Origin: Clostridiales bacterium
GTDB lineage: Bacteria > Bacillota > Clostridia > Lachnospirales > CAG-274
Direction: 5' to 3'
DNA length: 20,419 nucleotides
Assembly: GCA_018371275.1 (NCBI GenBank)
Contig: JAHALF010000020.1
Span: forward strand, 1-20,419
Shown: positions 1 to 8,954 of the stretch, in pieces
Layout: each line of letters begins with the position of its first letter
How positions within the stretch are numbered: the first letter of the stretch is position 1
Made by a program: the position numbers and the translations under genes
Notes under the pieces: model-generated
Database searches by the model: none
What the model saw: only the letters and a program-made list of their open reading frames with translations
What the model was told of the DNA's origin: nothing

Positions 1-1926
1 AACAAGAAAAAAATTATATTTTATATAGCTTTTTTCCAAATGGCTTTTTTTATTCTTATCTTTAGGGTATTTTTTATACAGTCTATAAAGGCAGATGAAT
101 ATCAAAAAATGGCTTATGAACAACAGACAAGAGATAGACTAATATCCCCAAAAAGAGGAGAAATTGTCGATAGAAATAATAATCCTATTGCTACTAATGA
201 AAGTGTTTATTCTATTAGTGTTATAAATTCTCAAATAGAAGAACCAGAAAAAGTTGCCTCAATTTTGTCTGAAAAATTAGAACTGAAATATGAAGATGTT
301 TTAAAAAAAGTTAATAAAAAAGTTGCCTTAGAACGAATTAAAACAAAGGTTGACAAAGAAACAGCCGATTTAATAAGAAATTTAAATTTAGTAGGAGTTA
401 TGATAGATGAAGATATTAAAAGAATATATCCTAATGAAAATATGGCATCACAAGTTATAGGGTTTGTAGGAAAGGATAACCAAGGTATAATAGGATTAGA
501 GGCTAAATATGATGAGTATTTAAAAGGAAAACAAGGTAAGATTTTAACAGAAACAGACTCACGTGGCATAGAACTTAAAAATGGTAGCCAAGAAAGAGTT
601 GCTCCAACAAATGGGTACACATTGGTAACTTCTATAGATATAAATATACAAAAATATGCTGAACAAACATTAGAAAAAGTTGTAGAGGCAAAAGGTGCAA
701 AAAGAGGCTCTATTATACTAATGAACCCTCAAAATGGCGAGATTTATGCTATGGCAAACAAACCAGATTTTAATTTAAATGAGCCTTTTACTATAAATAA
801 TGATGATTTAAAATCTAATTGGGCTAATATGTCCCAAAAGGATAGAAACAATGCACTAAATCAAATGTGGAGAAATTTTAGTATTAATGATACATATGAG
901 CCAGGTTCTACATTTAAAGTAATGACGTCGGCTATGGGACTTAACGAAAAATTGATAACACCAGAAACTCACTTTAACTGTGGAGGTGGCAAAACTGTTG
1001 GTGGTAGATACATAAAATGTTGGCGTTCTCCTAGAAGTCACGGCTCTCAAACTTTTGTACAAGGTGTTCAAAACTCTTGTAACCCAGTATTTATGGAGGT
1101 TGGAGAAAAACTTGGTGCTGATAAATTTTATGAATATATGCAAATCTTTGGATTTAATGAAAAAACTGGTGTAGATTTACCTGGAGAAGCTGTTGGTATA
1201 ATGCACAAAAAAGAAAATGTAGGTCCTGTAGAACTTGCTACTATGAGCTTTGGTCAATCTTTCCAAATAACTCCACTTCAATTATTAAGAGCAATTTCTT
1301 CTGTAATAAATGGTGGTGAACTTATTACACCTCATTTTGGTACAAAAATTGTAGATGAAAATGGTAATATTGTAGAAGAACTAAATTATAAAAAAGGTAG
1401 AAAAACTATATCTAAAGAAACATCTGAACAAATGAAATGGATTCTTGAAAGCGTTGTTTCTGAAGGTACTGGAAATAAAACATATATACCTGGTTTTAGA
1501 ATTGGTGGAAAAACTGCTACAAGCGAAAAATTACCAAGAAGAAGTGGTAAATATATTGCATCGTTTTGTGCATTTTCTCCAGCTGAAAACCCTCAAGTTA
1601 TTGCATTAGTTTTAGTAGATGAACCTCAAGGAGTTTATTATGGTGGTCAAGTTGCTGGTCCTGTTATGAAAGAATTAATGGAAAATGTGTTGCCATATTT
1701 AAAGATAGAACCAAAATATAGTGAAAAAGAATTAGAAATGGAAGAAACAAAAGAAATAGTCGTTCCAAAATTTTTAGAAATGGATATAAAAGATGCTAAA
1801 AAAATACTAACAGATGAAAAAATAAATTTTGAAGTTATAGGGCAAGGAGAAAAAGTTATAAACCAATTTCCACAACCAGATGAAGTTATAAAATATAATG
1901 GAAAAGTTATGTTATATACAAATTAA
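1..1926 (+). CDS. spoVD: Stage V sporulation protein D-type penicillin-binding protein (5' end outside window)
   Basis: Class B high-molecular-weight PBP, a transpeptidase that cross-links peptidoglycan outside the membrane; SpoVD acts on the spore cortex. The frame is open from base 1. An ATG at 40 lies inside the N-terminal membrane segment, so the true start is probably upstream. In order: one membrane helix (about 13-78), the dimerisation domain with the PKRGEIVDRN motif, the transpeptidase domain, and one C-terminal PASTA domain (about 1750-1920). The active-site motifs are STFK (907-918, Ser at 907-909), SCN (1075-1083), and a third motif reading KTA rather than KTG (1510-1518). The PASTA domain favours SpoVD over the septal PBP FtsI/Pbp2B, but a vegetative septal role cannot be excluded. 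The stop is followed by a terminator shared with pyrD. Confidence 0.9.
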   Translation, partial: NKKKIIFYIAFFQMAFFILIFRVFFIQSIKADEYQKMAYEQQTRDRLISPKRGEIVDRNNNPIATNESVYSISVINSQIEEPEKVASILSEKLELKYEDVLKKVNKKVALERIKTKVDKETADLIRNLNLVGVMIDEDIKRIYPNENMASQVIGFVGKDNQGIIGLEAKYDEYLKGKQGKILTETDSRGIELKNGSQERVAPTNGYTLVTSIDINIQKYAEQTLEKVVEAKGAKRGSIILMNPQNGEIYAMANKPDFNLNEPFTINNDDLKSNWANMSQKDRNNALNQMWRNFSINDTYEPGSTFKVMTSAMGLNEKLITPETHFNCGGGKTVGGRYIKCWRSPRSHGSQTFVQGVQNSCNPVFMEVGEKLGADKFYEYMQIFGFNEKTGVDLPGEAVGIMHKKENVGPVELATMSFGQSFQITPLQLLRAISSVINGGELITPHFGTKIVDENGNIVEELNYKKGRKTISKETSEQMKWILESVVSEGTGNKTYIPGFRIGGKTATSEKLPRRSGKYIASFCAFSPAENPQVIALVLVDEPQGVYYGGQVAGPVMKELMENVLPYLKIEPKYSEKELEMEETKEIVVPKFLEMDIKDAKKILTDEKINFEVIGQGEKVINQFPQPDEVIKYNGKVMLYTN

Positions 1927-1942
1927 AATAAAAACCAACTTT

Positions 1943-1984
1943 AAAATACTCCAATTATTTAAAAGTTAATAATTGGAGTATTTT
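1943..1984. terminator. Bidirectional intrinsic terminator between spoVD and pyrD
   Basis: A perfect 17-bp inverted repeat (1943-1959 with 1968-1984) has an 8-nt loop and is A-rich on the left and T-rich on the right. It lies 16 bp after the spoVD stop and 8 bp from the pyrD stop. On the plus strand the stem runs into TATTTTTTG. On the minus strand it ends in a shorter T-run. It therefore probably ends both convergent transcripts. Confidence 0.9.
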
Positions 1985-1992
1985 TTGTTATA

Positions 1993-2898
1993 TTAATCTA
2001 CTATACCTCTAATTTCCTTTAAATCTTTAATATTATATTTATCCATATAATCTTCTATACCTTTTAAAACATCGATAGTAGCATAAGGATTAATAAAATT
2101 AGCTGTACCAACAGCAATACCACTAGCACCTGCCAATATAAATTCTATTGCATCATCACCATTTGATATACCACCCATACCAATAATAGGCATATTTACA
2201 ACTTTGCTTACTTGATAAACCATTCTAACAGCAATAGGCTTTATAGCTGGTCCACTCATACCACCCATTTTTTTAGCTAAAATAGGTTTTCTTTTATGTA
2301 TATCTATTTTCATACCTGTAATAGTATTAATAAGGGATATAGCATCTGCACCACCTATTTCACTTGCTCTAGCAATCTCTGTTATATCTGTAACATTAGG
2401 TGTAAGCTTTACAATAAGAGGTTGTTTAGAGACTTTTTTAACGCTAGAAACAACTTTTTCAACCATTTTAGCATCTGTACCAAAACTAAGACAACCCTCA
2501 GCCACATTAGGACAAGATATATTAAGCTCTAAGGCATCTATATCTGCATTTGCTAATTTTTCTGTAACTTCTATATATTCGTCTAAAGAATGACCACAAA
2601 CATTAACTACTACTTTTGTATCAAACTGTCTTAAAAATGGTATATCTTCTTTTATAAATACATCTACACCAGGATTTTGTAAACCTACACTATTTAACAT
2701 ACCGCCATAAACTTCAGCTATACGAGGTGTATCATTACCTATCCAAGCAGCTTTTGAAACACCTTTTACAACAACAGCTCCTAGTTTCTTTAAATCTACA
2801 AAATCAACATATTCTTTGCCACTACCAAAAGTACCAGATGCAGTCATAACAGGATTTTTAAATTCTACGTTACCTATTTTAAAACTTAAATTTTTCAT
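1993..2898 (-). CDS. pyrD: Dihydroorotate dehydrogenase B, catalytic subunit (class 1B)
   Basis: FMN-binding subunit of the class 1B enzyme, which oxidises dihydroorotate to orotate in the cytosol and passes electrons through PyrK to NAD+. The length of 301 residues is normal. The NISCPN motif holds the active-site cysteine (Cys129), as in lactococcal DHODs. FKNPVMTASGTFG near the N-terminus and GMGGI plus AVGTAN near the C-terminus fit the FMN/phosphate site of the TIM barrel. The start ATG overlaps the pyrK stop as ATGA, so the two subunits are translationally coupled. It is the last gene of the operon. Confidence 0.97.
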   Translation of the reverse strand: MKNLSFKIGNVEFKNPVMTASGTFGSGKEYVDFVDLKKLGAVVVKGVSKAAWIGNDTPRIAEVYGGMLNSVGLQNPGVDVFIKEDIPFLRQFDTKVVVNVCGHSLDEYIEVTEKLANADIDALELNISCPNVAEGCLSFGTDAKMVEKVVSSVKKVSKQPLIVKLTPNVTDITEIARASEIGGADAISLINTITGMKIDIHKRKPILAKKMGGMSGPAIKPIAVRMVYQVSKVVNMPIIGMGGISNGDDAIEFILAGASGIAVGTANFINPYATIDVLKGIEDYMDKYNIKDLKEIRGIVD

Positions 2899-3659
2899 TT
2901 ATATACCACCTCTAAAGAATTAAAAACTGGTCCATCTTTACAAACTTTTTTATATACACAATTTCCATTTTCAAGTATTTTTACAACACAGCCAACACAA
3001 GCTCCAATACCACAAGCCATTCTTTCTTCCATAGATACTTGTGTATAAATACCTTTTTCTTTGGCATATTCTGTTAAAGCTTGTAACATAGGTTTAGGGC
3101 CACAAGAGTATATATAATCTCCTGTTATATTTTCCTTTTTGATAAGCTCAACAACATTTCCTTTAAATCCTATAGAGCCATCATCAGTTGCAATATAAAC
3201 AGTTGACCCTAGCTTTTCAAAGTCTTCTTTTAAAAATTGTCCTGTTCTAAATCCTAAAACAACTACTTTTTTACCTTTTGTTTGTTTGCAAGTTTCTAAC
3301 AGAGGAGGTATACCTATTCCACCACCTACAAAAATATGAGTTTTTTCTTCTTCAAAAATTTCATAACCATTTCCACAATTTCCTAAAACCCTTATTTTTT
3401 CCCCTTGTTTCATAGTAGAAAAAAGACAAGTCCCCTCACCTAATTTTTGATAAACAAGCCTAAGAGTTTCTTTTTCTTTATCTATTTCACAAATACTTAT
3501 AGGGCGTGGTAATAAATTTTTATTATTATCTGGATAAAGCTTTATAAACTGACCTGCTTTAGCATTATTAGCAAGATTAGTATATAAAACCATATCAAAA
3601 ATATCTGGTGCTATTTGTTCATTTTTTAAAATGATAGCTTCTTCTACTATTTTTTTCAT
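2895..3659 (-). CDS. pyrK: Dihydroorotate dehydrogenase B, electron transfer subunit
   Basis: FAD and [2Fe-2S] subunit that carries electrons from PyrD to NAD+; 254 residues. RPISI (52-56) is the FAD-binding motif of the ferredoxin-reductase fold. VGGGIGIPP (111-119) and CGPKPM (186-191) mark the NAD-binding half. The cluster ligands are Cys216, Cys221, Cys224 and Cys240 (CX4CX2CX15C). The ribosome binding site AAGGGG lies a few bases before the ATG. A 74-bp gap holding a hairpin separates it from carB, the largest gap in the operon. Confidence 0.97.
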   Translation of the reverse strand: MKKIVEEAIILKNEQIAPDIFDMVLYTNLANNAKAGQFIKLYPDNNKNLLPRPISICEIDKEKETLRLVYQKLGEGTCLFSTMKQGEKIRVLGNCGNGYEIFEEEKTHIFVGGGIGIPPLLETCKQTKGKKVVVLGFRTGQFLKEDFEKLGSTVYIATDDGSIGFKGNVVELIKKENITGDYIYSCGPKPMLQALTEYAKEKGIYTQVSMEERMACGIGACVGCVVKILENGNCVYKKVCKDGPVFNSLEVVYK

Positions 3660-3692
3660 TTTATATACCCCTTTATTTATAGTATAATATAG

Positions 3693-3724
3693 TCCCTTAA
3701 AAAGAATAATTTCTTTCTAAGGGA
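3693..3724 (-). other. Intercistronic hairpin between carB and pyrK
   Basis: A 14-bp inverted repeat (3693-3706 with 3711-3724) with one G-U pair and a 4-nt loop starts 9 bp after the carB stop. No run of U follows on the minus strand, so it is a poor terminator. It may protect the upstream mRNA 3' end or lower expression of pyrK-pyrD. Confidence 0.6.
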
Positions 3725-3733
3725 TTATAAAAA

Positions 3734-6700
3734 TTATTTTAAATCTTTTGATATATCAAATAACTGTAAATCATCAAGCTTAATATCTTTTTCCATAACT
3801 TCAAGCATAGCTACTAATGTATCTAAAGAAGTAATAAGAGTTACAGCACTTTCTACTGCTGTTCTTCTTATTTTAAAGCCATCACTTTCAACATCATTTC
3901 CCTTTTCTGGTATATCTACAATTAAATCTACAATACCACTTCTTATAATATCTAAAATGTTAGGCACACCTTCACTTATTTTTTTTACTTTTTGCACATC
4001 TATACCAGCCTCTTCAATAGCTTTGGCAGTACCAGATGTGGCTATAAGTCTACAACCTAAAGCATCAAAACGTTTGGCTATATCTTTAAACTTTTCTTGG
4101 TCCCTGTCTCTAATAGTTGCAACTATTGTGCCACCTCTTTTTGGTATTTTCATTCCAGATGCTATAAATCCTTTATATAAAGCATTTTGCAAATTATAAC
4201 CAAGACCTAAAACTTCACCTGTTGACCTCATTTCTGGTCCTAAGCTAACTTCAACTTGTGGTAATTTTTCTGTTGAAAACACTGGAACTTTAACAGATAC
4301 AATATTAGGTTCATCTGCTATCTCTGTGCTTAATCCCATATCTTTAAGCTTTTCACCAAGCATTACTTTTGTAGCTATATCAATAATAGGAACACCTGTA
4401 ACTTTACTAATATATGGAACAGTTCTTGAAGAACGAGGGTTTACTTCAATAATATTAAGCTCTCCTTTGTACTCTATAAACTGAATATTTATCATACCTA
4501 TTACTTTAAGAGCAACTGCCATTTTTTTAGTAACTTCAATTATTTCTTGTCTAATTTCTGTTGTTACATTTTGTGGTGGATAAATAGATATACTATCTCC
4601 AGAATGGACACCAGCACGTTCTAAATGTTCCATTATACCCGGTATAAATACATCTTCTCCATCACATATAGCATCTACCTCTAGCTCACGCCCATTTATA
4701 TATCTATCTATTAAAACAGGATTTTTACTATCCTTTTCAAAAGCATCTGTTAAATATTTTACAAGACCTTCTTCTTCATAAGTTATTTCCATACCTTGTC
4801 CACCTAAAACATAAGAAGGACGGACTAAAACAGGAAATCCAAGCTCGTTTGCAACTTTAACACCTTCAGAAACACTCCATACCCCTTTTCCTTTAGGACG
4901 TACAATACCAAGACTTTCTAATATTTCATCAAATTTTTCTCTATCTTCTGCCGCATCTATTTGCTCTGGTTTTGTACCTAAAATAGGAATATTCATTTCA
5001 TCAAAGAAATTAGCAAGCTTAATAGCTGTTTGCCCACCAAATTGTAATATTACACCATTTGGTTTTTCTTGTTCAACAATATTTAAAACATCTTCTTCTG
5101 TTAAAGGTTCAAAATAAAGTTTATCTGATGTATCAAAATCTGTACTTACTGTTTCTGGGTTATTATTAACAATAATTGTTTCTATACCAGCATCTTTTAA
5201 AGACATAATAGAACGTACAGAGCAATAGTCAAACTCTATCCCTTGTCCTATTCTTATTGGACCAGAACCTATAACTAATACTTTTTTATTATCTGTTATA
5301 ATAGCTTCATTTTCTTCATCATAAGTTGAATAATAATAAGGTGTAACTGCCTCAAATTCTCCTGCACAAGTGTCAACCATTTTATAAACTGGCAATATAT
5401 TATGTTGTTTTCTAAGTTCATAAATTTTAGGAGGTTGTACATTTAAGTATTTAGCTATAAGTTTATCAGAGAATCCTTTTTCTTTATAATATTTTAAAGT
5501 ATCTGCATCTAAATCTTCAATAGACATTTCTTTTAATGCCTCTTCCATATCTACAATACCTTTAATTTTATTTACAAAGAATGGGTCCATACCTGTTATT
5601 TCACAAACTTTTTCTACACGATAATTTCTTCTAAGCATTTCTGCAAGGTCAAAAAGCCTTTCATCATCTGGCACTTGAACACGTTTTTTAAGCTCTTCTA
5701 AATCTCTATTTGTAGAAGATTTTCTTTCAAGCCCATATTGCCCTATTTCTAGAGAACGTATTCCTTTTAAAAGTGCCATTTCAAAATTATTAGCGATAGC
5801 CATAACTTCCCCTGTTGCCATCATTTTTGTACCAAGAGTTCTTTTGGCTCCATAAAATTTATCAAAAGGCCATCTAGGTATTTTTAAAACAACATAGTCT
5901 AAAGTAGGCTCAAAACAAGCAAATGTTTTTCCAGTTACTTCATTTTTAATCTCATCTAAATTGTAACCTAAAGCAATTTTTGCTGCAACTTTAGCAATAG
6001 GATAACCTGTTGCTTTAGACGCTAAAGCTGAAGAACGGCTAACACGAGGATTTATTTCTATAACAGCATAATTATAACTATTAGGGTCAAGGGCAAACTG
6101 TACATTACAACCGCCTTTTATTTCAATAGAGTTAATAATATTAATAGCAGCAGTTCTAAGCATTTGATACTCTCTATCTGTTAATGTTTGAGCTGGTGCA
6201 ACTACAATACTATCACCAGTATGTACTCCAACTGGGTCTACATTTTCCATACTACATACTGTAATACAGTTGCCAGCACCATCTCTTATAACCTCAAATT
6301 CTATTTCTTTCCAACCTTTAATACTCTTTTCTATTAAGACTTGCCCTACACGGCTAAAATGTAACCCTTGAGCACATATCTCTCTAAATTCATCTTCATT
6401 TTCTGCTATACCACCACCAGTACCACCAAGTGTATAAGCTGGTCTTATTATAACAGGATAGCCTATTTTTTGGGCAAAATCAACCCCATCTTCAAGGTCT
6501 GTTATAATTTTACTTTCAATAATAGGTTGATTTGTTCTTTCCATAAGCTTTTTAAAGCTATCTCTATCTTCTCCCTCTTTTATAGCTTCGATAGATGTTC
6601 CTATTACTCTAACGTGGTACTTATCTAAAATACCTTTATCATAAAGCTCACAAGCAAGGTTTAAACCTGTTTGTCCTCCCATACCAGCTATTATACTATC

Positions 6701-6949
6701 TGGTCTCTCTTTAGCTATTACTTTTTCTAAAAAGTCTATATTAAGAGGCTCTATATAAGTATAATGTGCCATACCTATATCTGTCATAATAGTTGCTGGA
6801 TTAGAATTTACTAACACAACTTCTATCCCTTCTTCTTTAAAAGAAGAAACTGCCTGTGTTCCTGAATAGTCAAATTCCGCTGCTTGTCCAATAACTATAG
6901 GACCAGACCCTATAACAAGCACCTTTTTAATAGATATATCTTTTGGCAT
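3734..6949 (-). CDS. carB: Carbamoyl phosphate synthase, large subunit
   Basis: Makes carbamoyl phosphate from bicarbonate, two ATP and the ammonia released by CarA. Its 1071 residues are close to the usual length. The two homologous halves are visible as paired nucleotide-binding starts: KKVLVIGSGPIVIGQAAEFDY near residue 8 and KKVLVIGSGPIRIGQGIEFDY near 555. Each half has an ATP-grasp region (for example GGTGGGIAEN and LGGQGMEI). The last 140 or so residues form the MGS-like allosteric domain, where UMP and other effectors bind in known enzymes. The start lies one base after the carA stop (TAG-T-ATG), so the subunits are coupled. No lesion is visible. Confidence 0.98.
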   Translation of the reverse strand: MPKDISIKKVLVIGSGPIVIGQAAEFDYSGTQAVSSFKEEGIEVVLVNSNPATIMTDIGMAHYTYIEPLNIDFLEKVIAKERPDSIIAGMGGQTGLNLACELYDKGILDKYHVRVIGTSIEAIKEGEDRDSFKKLMERTNQPIIESKIITDLEDGVDFAQKIGYPVIIRPAYTLGGTGGGIAENEDEFREICAQGLHFSRVGQVLIEKSIKGWKEIEFEVIRDGAGNCITVCSMENVDPVGVHTGDSIVVAPAQTLTDREYQMLRTAAINIINSIEIKGGCNVQFALDPNSYNYAVIEINPRVSRSSALASKATGYPIAKVAAKIALGYNLDEIKNEVTGKTFACFEPTLDYVVLKIPRWPFDKFYGAKRTLGTKMMATGEVMAIANNFEMALLKGIRSLEIGQYGLERKSSTNRDLEELKKRVQVPDDERLFDLAEMLRRNYRVEKVCEITGMDPFFVNKIKGIVDMEEALKEMSIEDLDADTLKYYKEKGFSDKLIAKYLNVQPPKIYELRKQHNILPVYKMVDTCAGEFEAVTPYYYSTYDEENEAIITDNKKVLVIGSGPIRIGQGIEFDYCSVRSIMSLKDAGIETIIVNNNPETVSTDFDTSDKLYFEPLTEEDVLNIVEQEKPNGVILQFGGQTAIKLANFFDEMNIPILGTKPEQIDAAEDREKFDEILESLGIVRPKGKGVWSVSEGVKVANELGFPVLVRPSYVLGGQGMEITYEEEGLVKYLTDAFEKDSKNPVLIDRYINGRELEVDAICDGEDVFIPGIMEHLERAGVHSGDSISIYPPQNVTTEIRQEIIEVTKKMAVALKVIGMINIQFIEYKGELNIIEVNPRSSRTVPYISKVTGVPIIDIATKVMLGEKLKDMGLSTEIADEPNIVSVKVPVFSTEKLPQVEVSLGPEMRSTGEVLGLGYNLQNALYKGFIASGMKIPKRGGTIVATIRDRDQEKFKDIAKRFDALGCRLIATSGTAKAIEEAGIDVQKVKKISEGVPNILDIIRSGIVDLIVDIPEKGNDVESDGFKIRRTAVESAVTLITSLDTLVAMLEVMEKDIKLDDLQLFDISKDLK

Positions 6950-6950
6950 A

Positions 6951-8030
6951 CTATTTACCCTCCTCTATAATTTTTAAAAACCTGTCAAATAAAAACTGCA
7001 TATCAAGTGGCCCTGGGTTTGCCTCTGGGTGAAACTGAACACTATAAATAGGTTTAGTTTTATGTTTAATACCCTCTATACTTCCATCATTTACATTTAT
7101 AAATGTTGGTTCTACATTATCTGATAAATCGCATACAACGAACTCATGATTTTGTGATGTTATAAATACATTACCAGTTTTTAAATCTTTAACTGGATGA
7201 TTACCGCCGTGATGTCCAAATTTTAATCTTTTTGTATTACAACCTAAAGCTAATCCTAAAATTTGGTGGCCTAAACAAATACCTAAAACTGGTACTTTAG
7301 TGTCAATAAGTTTTTTTACAACTTCTACAACAGTTGGTATATCTTTAGGGTCTCCAGGCCCATTGCCTAAAAAGATTGCATCTGGACTTACTGCCATTAT
7401 TTCTTCATATGTGGCAAAAGCTGGGAATACACTAAGTTTACACCCTCTTTTTTCAAGCTCTTTTAAAATACCTTTTTTAATACCACAATCTAACACTGCA
7501 AGATGAGTTCCATTTCCATTTATAGTATATTTTTCTTGTATAGTAACCTCTTTTACAGCATTTTTATTTGTATAAGTATCAAACTTTTGTTTTATTTGTG
7601 ACTGCGTCAAGTCTTCTCTAATAGTAATGATACCACGCATAGTACCACTGTTTCTTAAAGTTCTAGTTAATGCTCTTGTATCTATACCTTCTATACCCAT
7701 TATTTTATGTTGGTTTAAAAATCCATCAAGCTCCATTTCACAACGCCAGTTATTAGGTAAATCACATTTTTCTCTTACAACAAACCCCTTTAAATAAGGC
7801 TTAATACTTTCCATATCTTCAAGATTTATACCATAGTTACCTATAAGAGGGTATGTCATAGTTACTATTTGTCCTGCAAAAGAAGGGTCTGTTAAAGTTT
7901 CTTGATAGCCTGTCATACCTGTCGTAAAAACAACTTCTCCTACTGTTTCTTTTATATATCCAAAAGCTTTTCCATTAAAAACTTTTCCATTTTCTAATAT
8001 TAACTTTGCTTTAATAGATTTTTTATTCAA
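6951..8030 (-). CDS. carA: Carbamoyl phosphate synthase, small (glutaminase) subunit
   Basis: Class I glutamine amidotransferase subunit that feeds ammonia to CarB; 359 residues. The C-terminal glutaminase domain has the nucleophile Cys252 in GICLGHQ and the partners His334 and Glu336 in FHPEA. LGNGPGDP near 221-228 is the oxyanion region. The start is TTG at 8030, directly after the pyrF stop. A strong AAGGAGGTG lies 9-10 bases upstream inside the pyrF 3' end, and no ATG is available in frame before the conserved KAKLILENGKVF segment, so I accept the TTG. Confidence 0.97.
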   Translation of the reverse strand: MNKKSIKAKLILENGKVFNGKAFGYIKETVGEVVFTTGMTGYQETLTDPSFAGQIVTMTYPLIGNYGINLEDMESIKPYLKGFVVREKCDLPNNWRCEMELDGFLNQHKIMGIEGIDTRALTRTLRNSGTMRGIITIREDLTQSQIKQKFDTYTNKNAVKEVTIQEKYTINGNGTHLAVLDCGIKKGILKELEKRGCKLSVFPAFATYEEIMAVSPDAIFLGNGPGDPKDIPTVVEVVKKLIDTKVPVLGICLGHQILGLALGCNTKRLKFGHHGGNHPVKDLKTGNVFITSQNHEFVVCDLSDNVEPTFINVNDGSIEGIKHKTKPIYSVQFHPEANPGPLDMQFLFDRFLKIIEEGK

Positions 8031-8954
8031 TTAAATGCACCTCCTTAAATCTTCTTTCATATCAATAACAGCTTTTCTACTAGCTTTGGCAAAGTCTTTG
8101 CCTTGAAGATTTTTGAATTCTTCTTTAAGATGGCTTGCAATAATACCTCTTGAAGAATTTATAATAGCACCAAGTCCATTTTTATCAAAACATACTGACA
8201 AATCTTCTGCTTTTCCGCCTTGTGCACCATACCCTGGAACAAGGAAAAAGCTATTAGGCATTATTTCTCTAAGTCTTTCGGCTTGTTCTTTATGAGTTGC
8301 CCCAACAACTGCTCCAACTTCGCTATAACCATTTTTCCCTATAAGCTCTTTACCCCATTTATCAATAAGAGCACCTATTTTTTCATATAAGGGTTTACCA
8401 TCTACTAATAAATCTTGTATTTCTCCACTATTAGGATTAGATGTTTTAGCTAGTATAAATAACCCTTTTTCATATTCTTTACAATCTTTTAAAAATGGTT
8501 CAATACTATCTGAGCCTAAATAAGGATTAAGTGTAATAAAATCTTGTTTAAAAACATCAAAACTATTTTCTTTAACAATTGTTCTTCCTATATGACCATC
8601 AGAATAGGCCTCTGCTGTAGACGCTATATCACTTCTTTTTATATCGCCTATTATAATTAATCCTTTTTCTTTAGCATATTCAATAGTTTTTAGATAAGCT
8701 TTTAGTCCTTCTATACCATATCTTTCATACATTGCTATTTGAGGTTTAACAGCTGGTATAAGGTCGTATATTTCATCTATTATATATTTATTAAAATCGT
8801 ACATAGCCTCTGCTACAGCTTTTAAGCTATGCCCATATTTTTCATATTTTTCTTCTATAATAAAGCTTGGTATATAATCTTCTCTAGGGTCTAATCCTAC
8901 AACAGTAGGATTTCCTGTTTCATTAATTTTGTCTATAAGCTTATCTATAACCAT
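8031..8954 (-). CDS. pyrF: Orotidine 5'-phosphate decarboxylase (PyrF family 2)
   Basis: Decarboxylates OMP to UMP, the last step of the pathway. Its 307 residues fit the longer family 2 enzymes rather than the roughly 230-residue B. subtilis type. The catalytic charged network is DIKRSDIASTAEAY (from Asp104, with Lys106 and Asp109). The usual Gly after KR is Ser here. The phosphate-binding loop is VPGYGAQGG. Its ATG shares one base with the pyrC stop (TAATG), so translation is coupled. Placement between pyrC and carA differs from B. subtilis, where pyrF follows pyrD. Confidence 0.95.
   Translation of the reverse strand: MVIDKLIDKINETGNPTVVGLDPREDYIPSFIIEEKYEKYGHSLKAVAEAMYDFNKYIIDEIYDLIPAVKPQIAMYERYGIEGLKAYLKTIEYAKEKGLIIIGDIKRSDIASTAEAYSDGHIGRTIVKENSFDVFKQDFITLNPYLGSDSIEPFLKDCKEYEKGLFILAKTSNPNSGEIQDLLVDGKPLYEKIGALIDKWGKELIGKNGYSEVGAVVGATHKEQAERLREIMPNSFFLVPGYGAQGGKAEDLSVCFDKNGLGAIINSSRGIIASHLKEEFKNLQGKDFAKASRKAVIDMKEDLRRCI

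Noticed and set aside
3957..4199. Plus-strand open frames inside carB, carA, pyrC and the tape-measure gene
   Set aside because: They lie opposite strongly conserved genes, lack ribosome binding sites and give low-complexity products. They are shadows.
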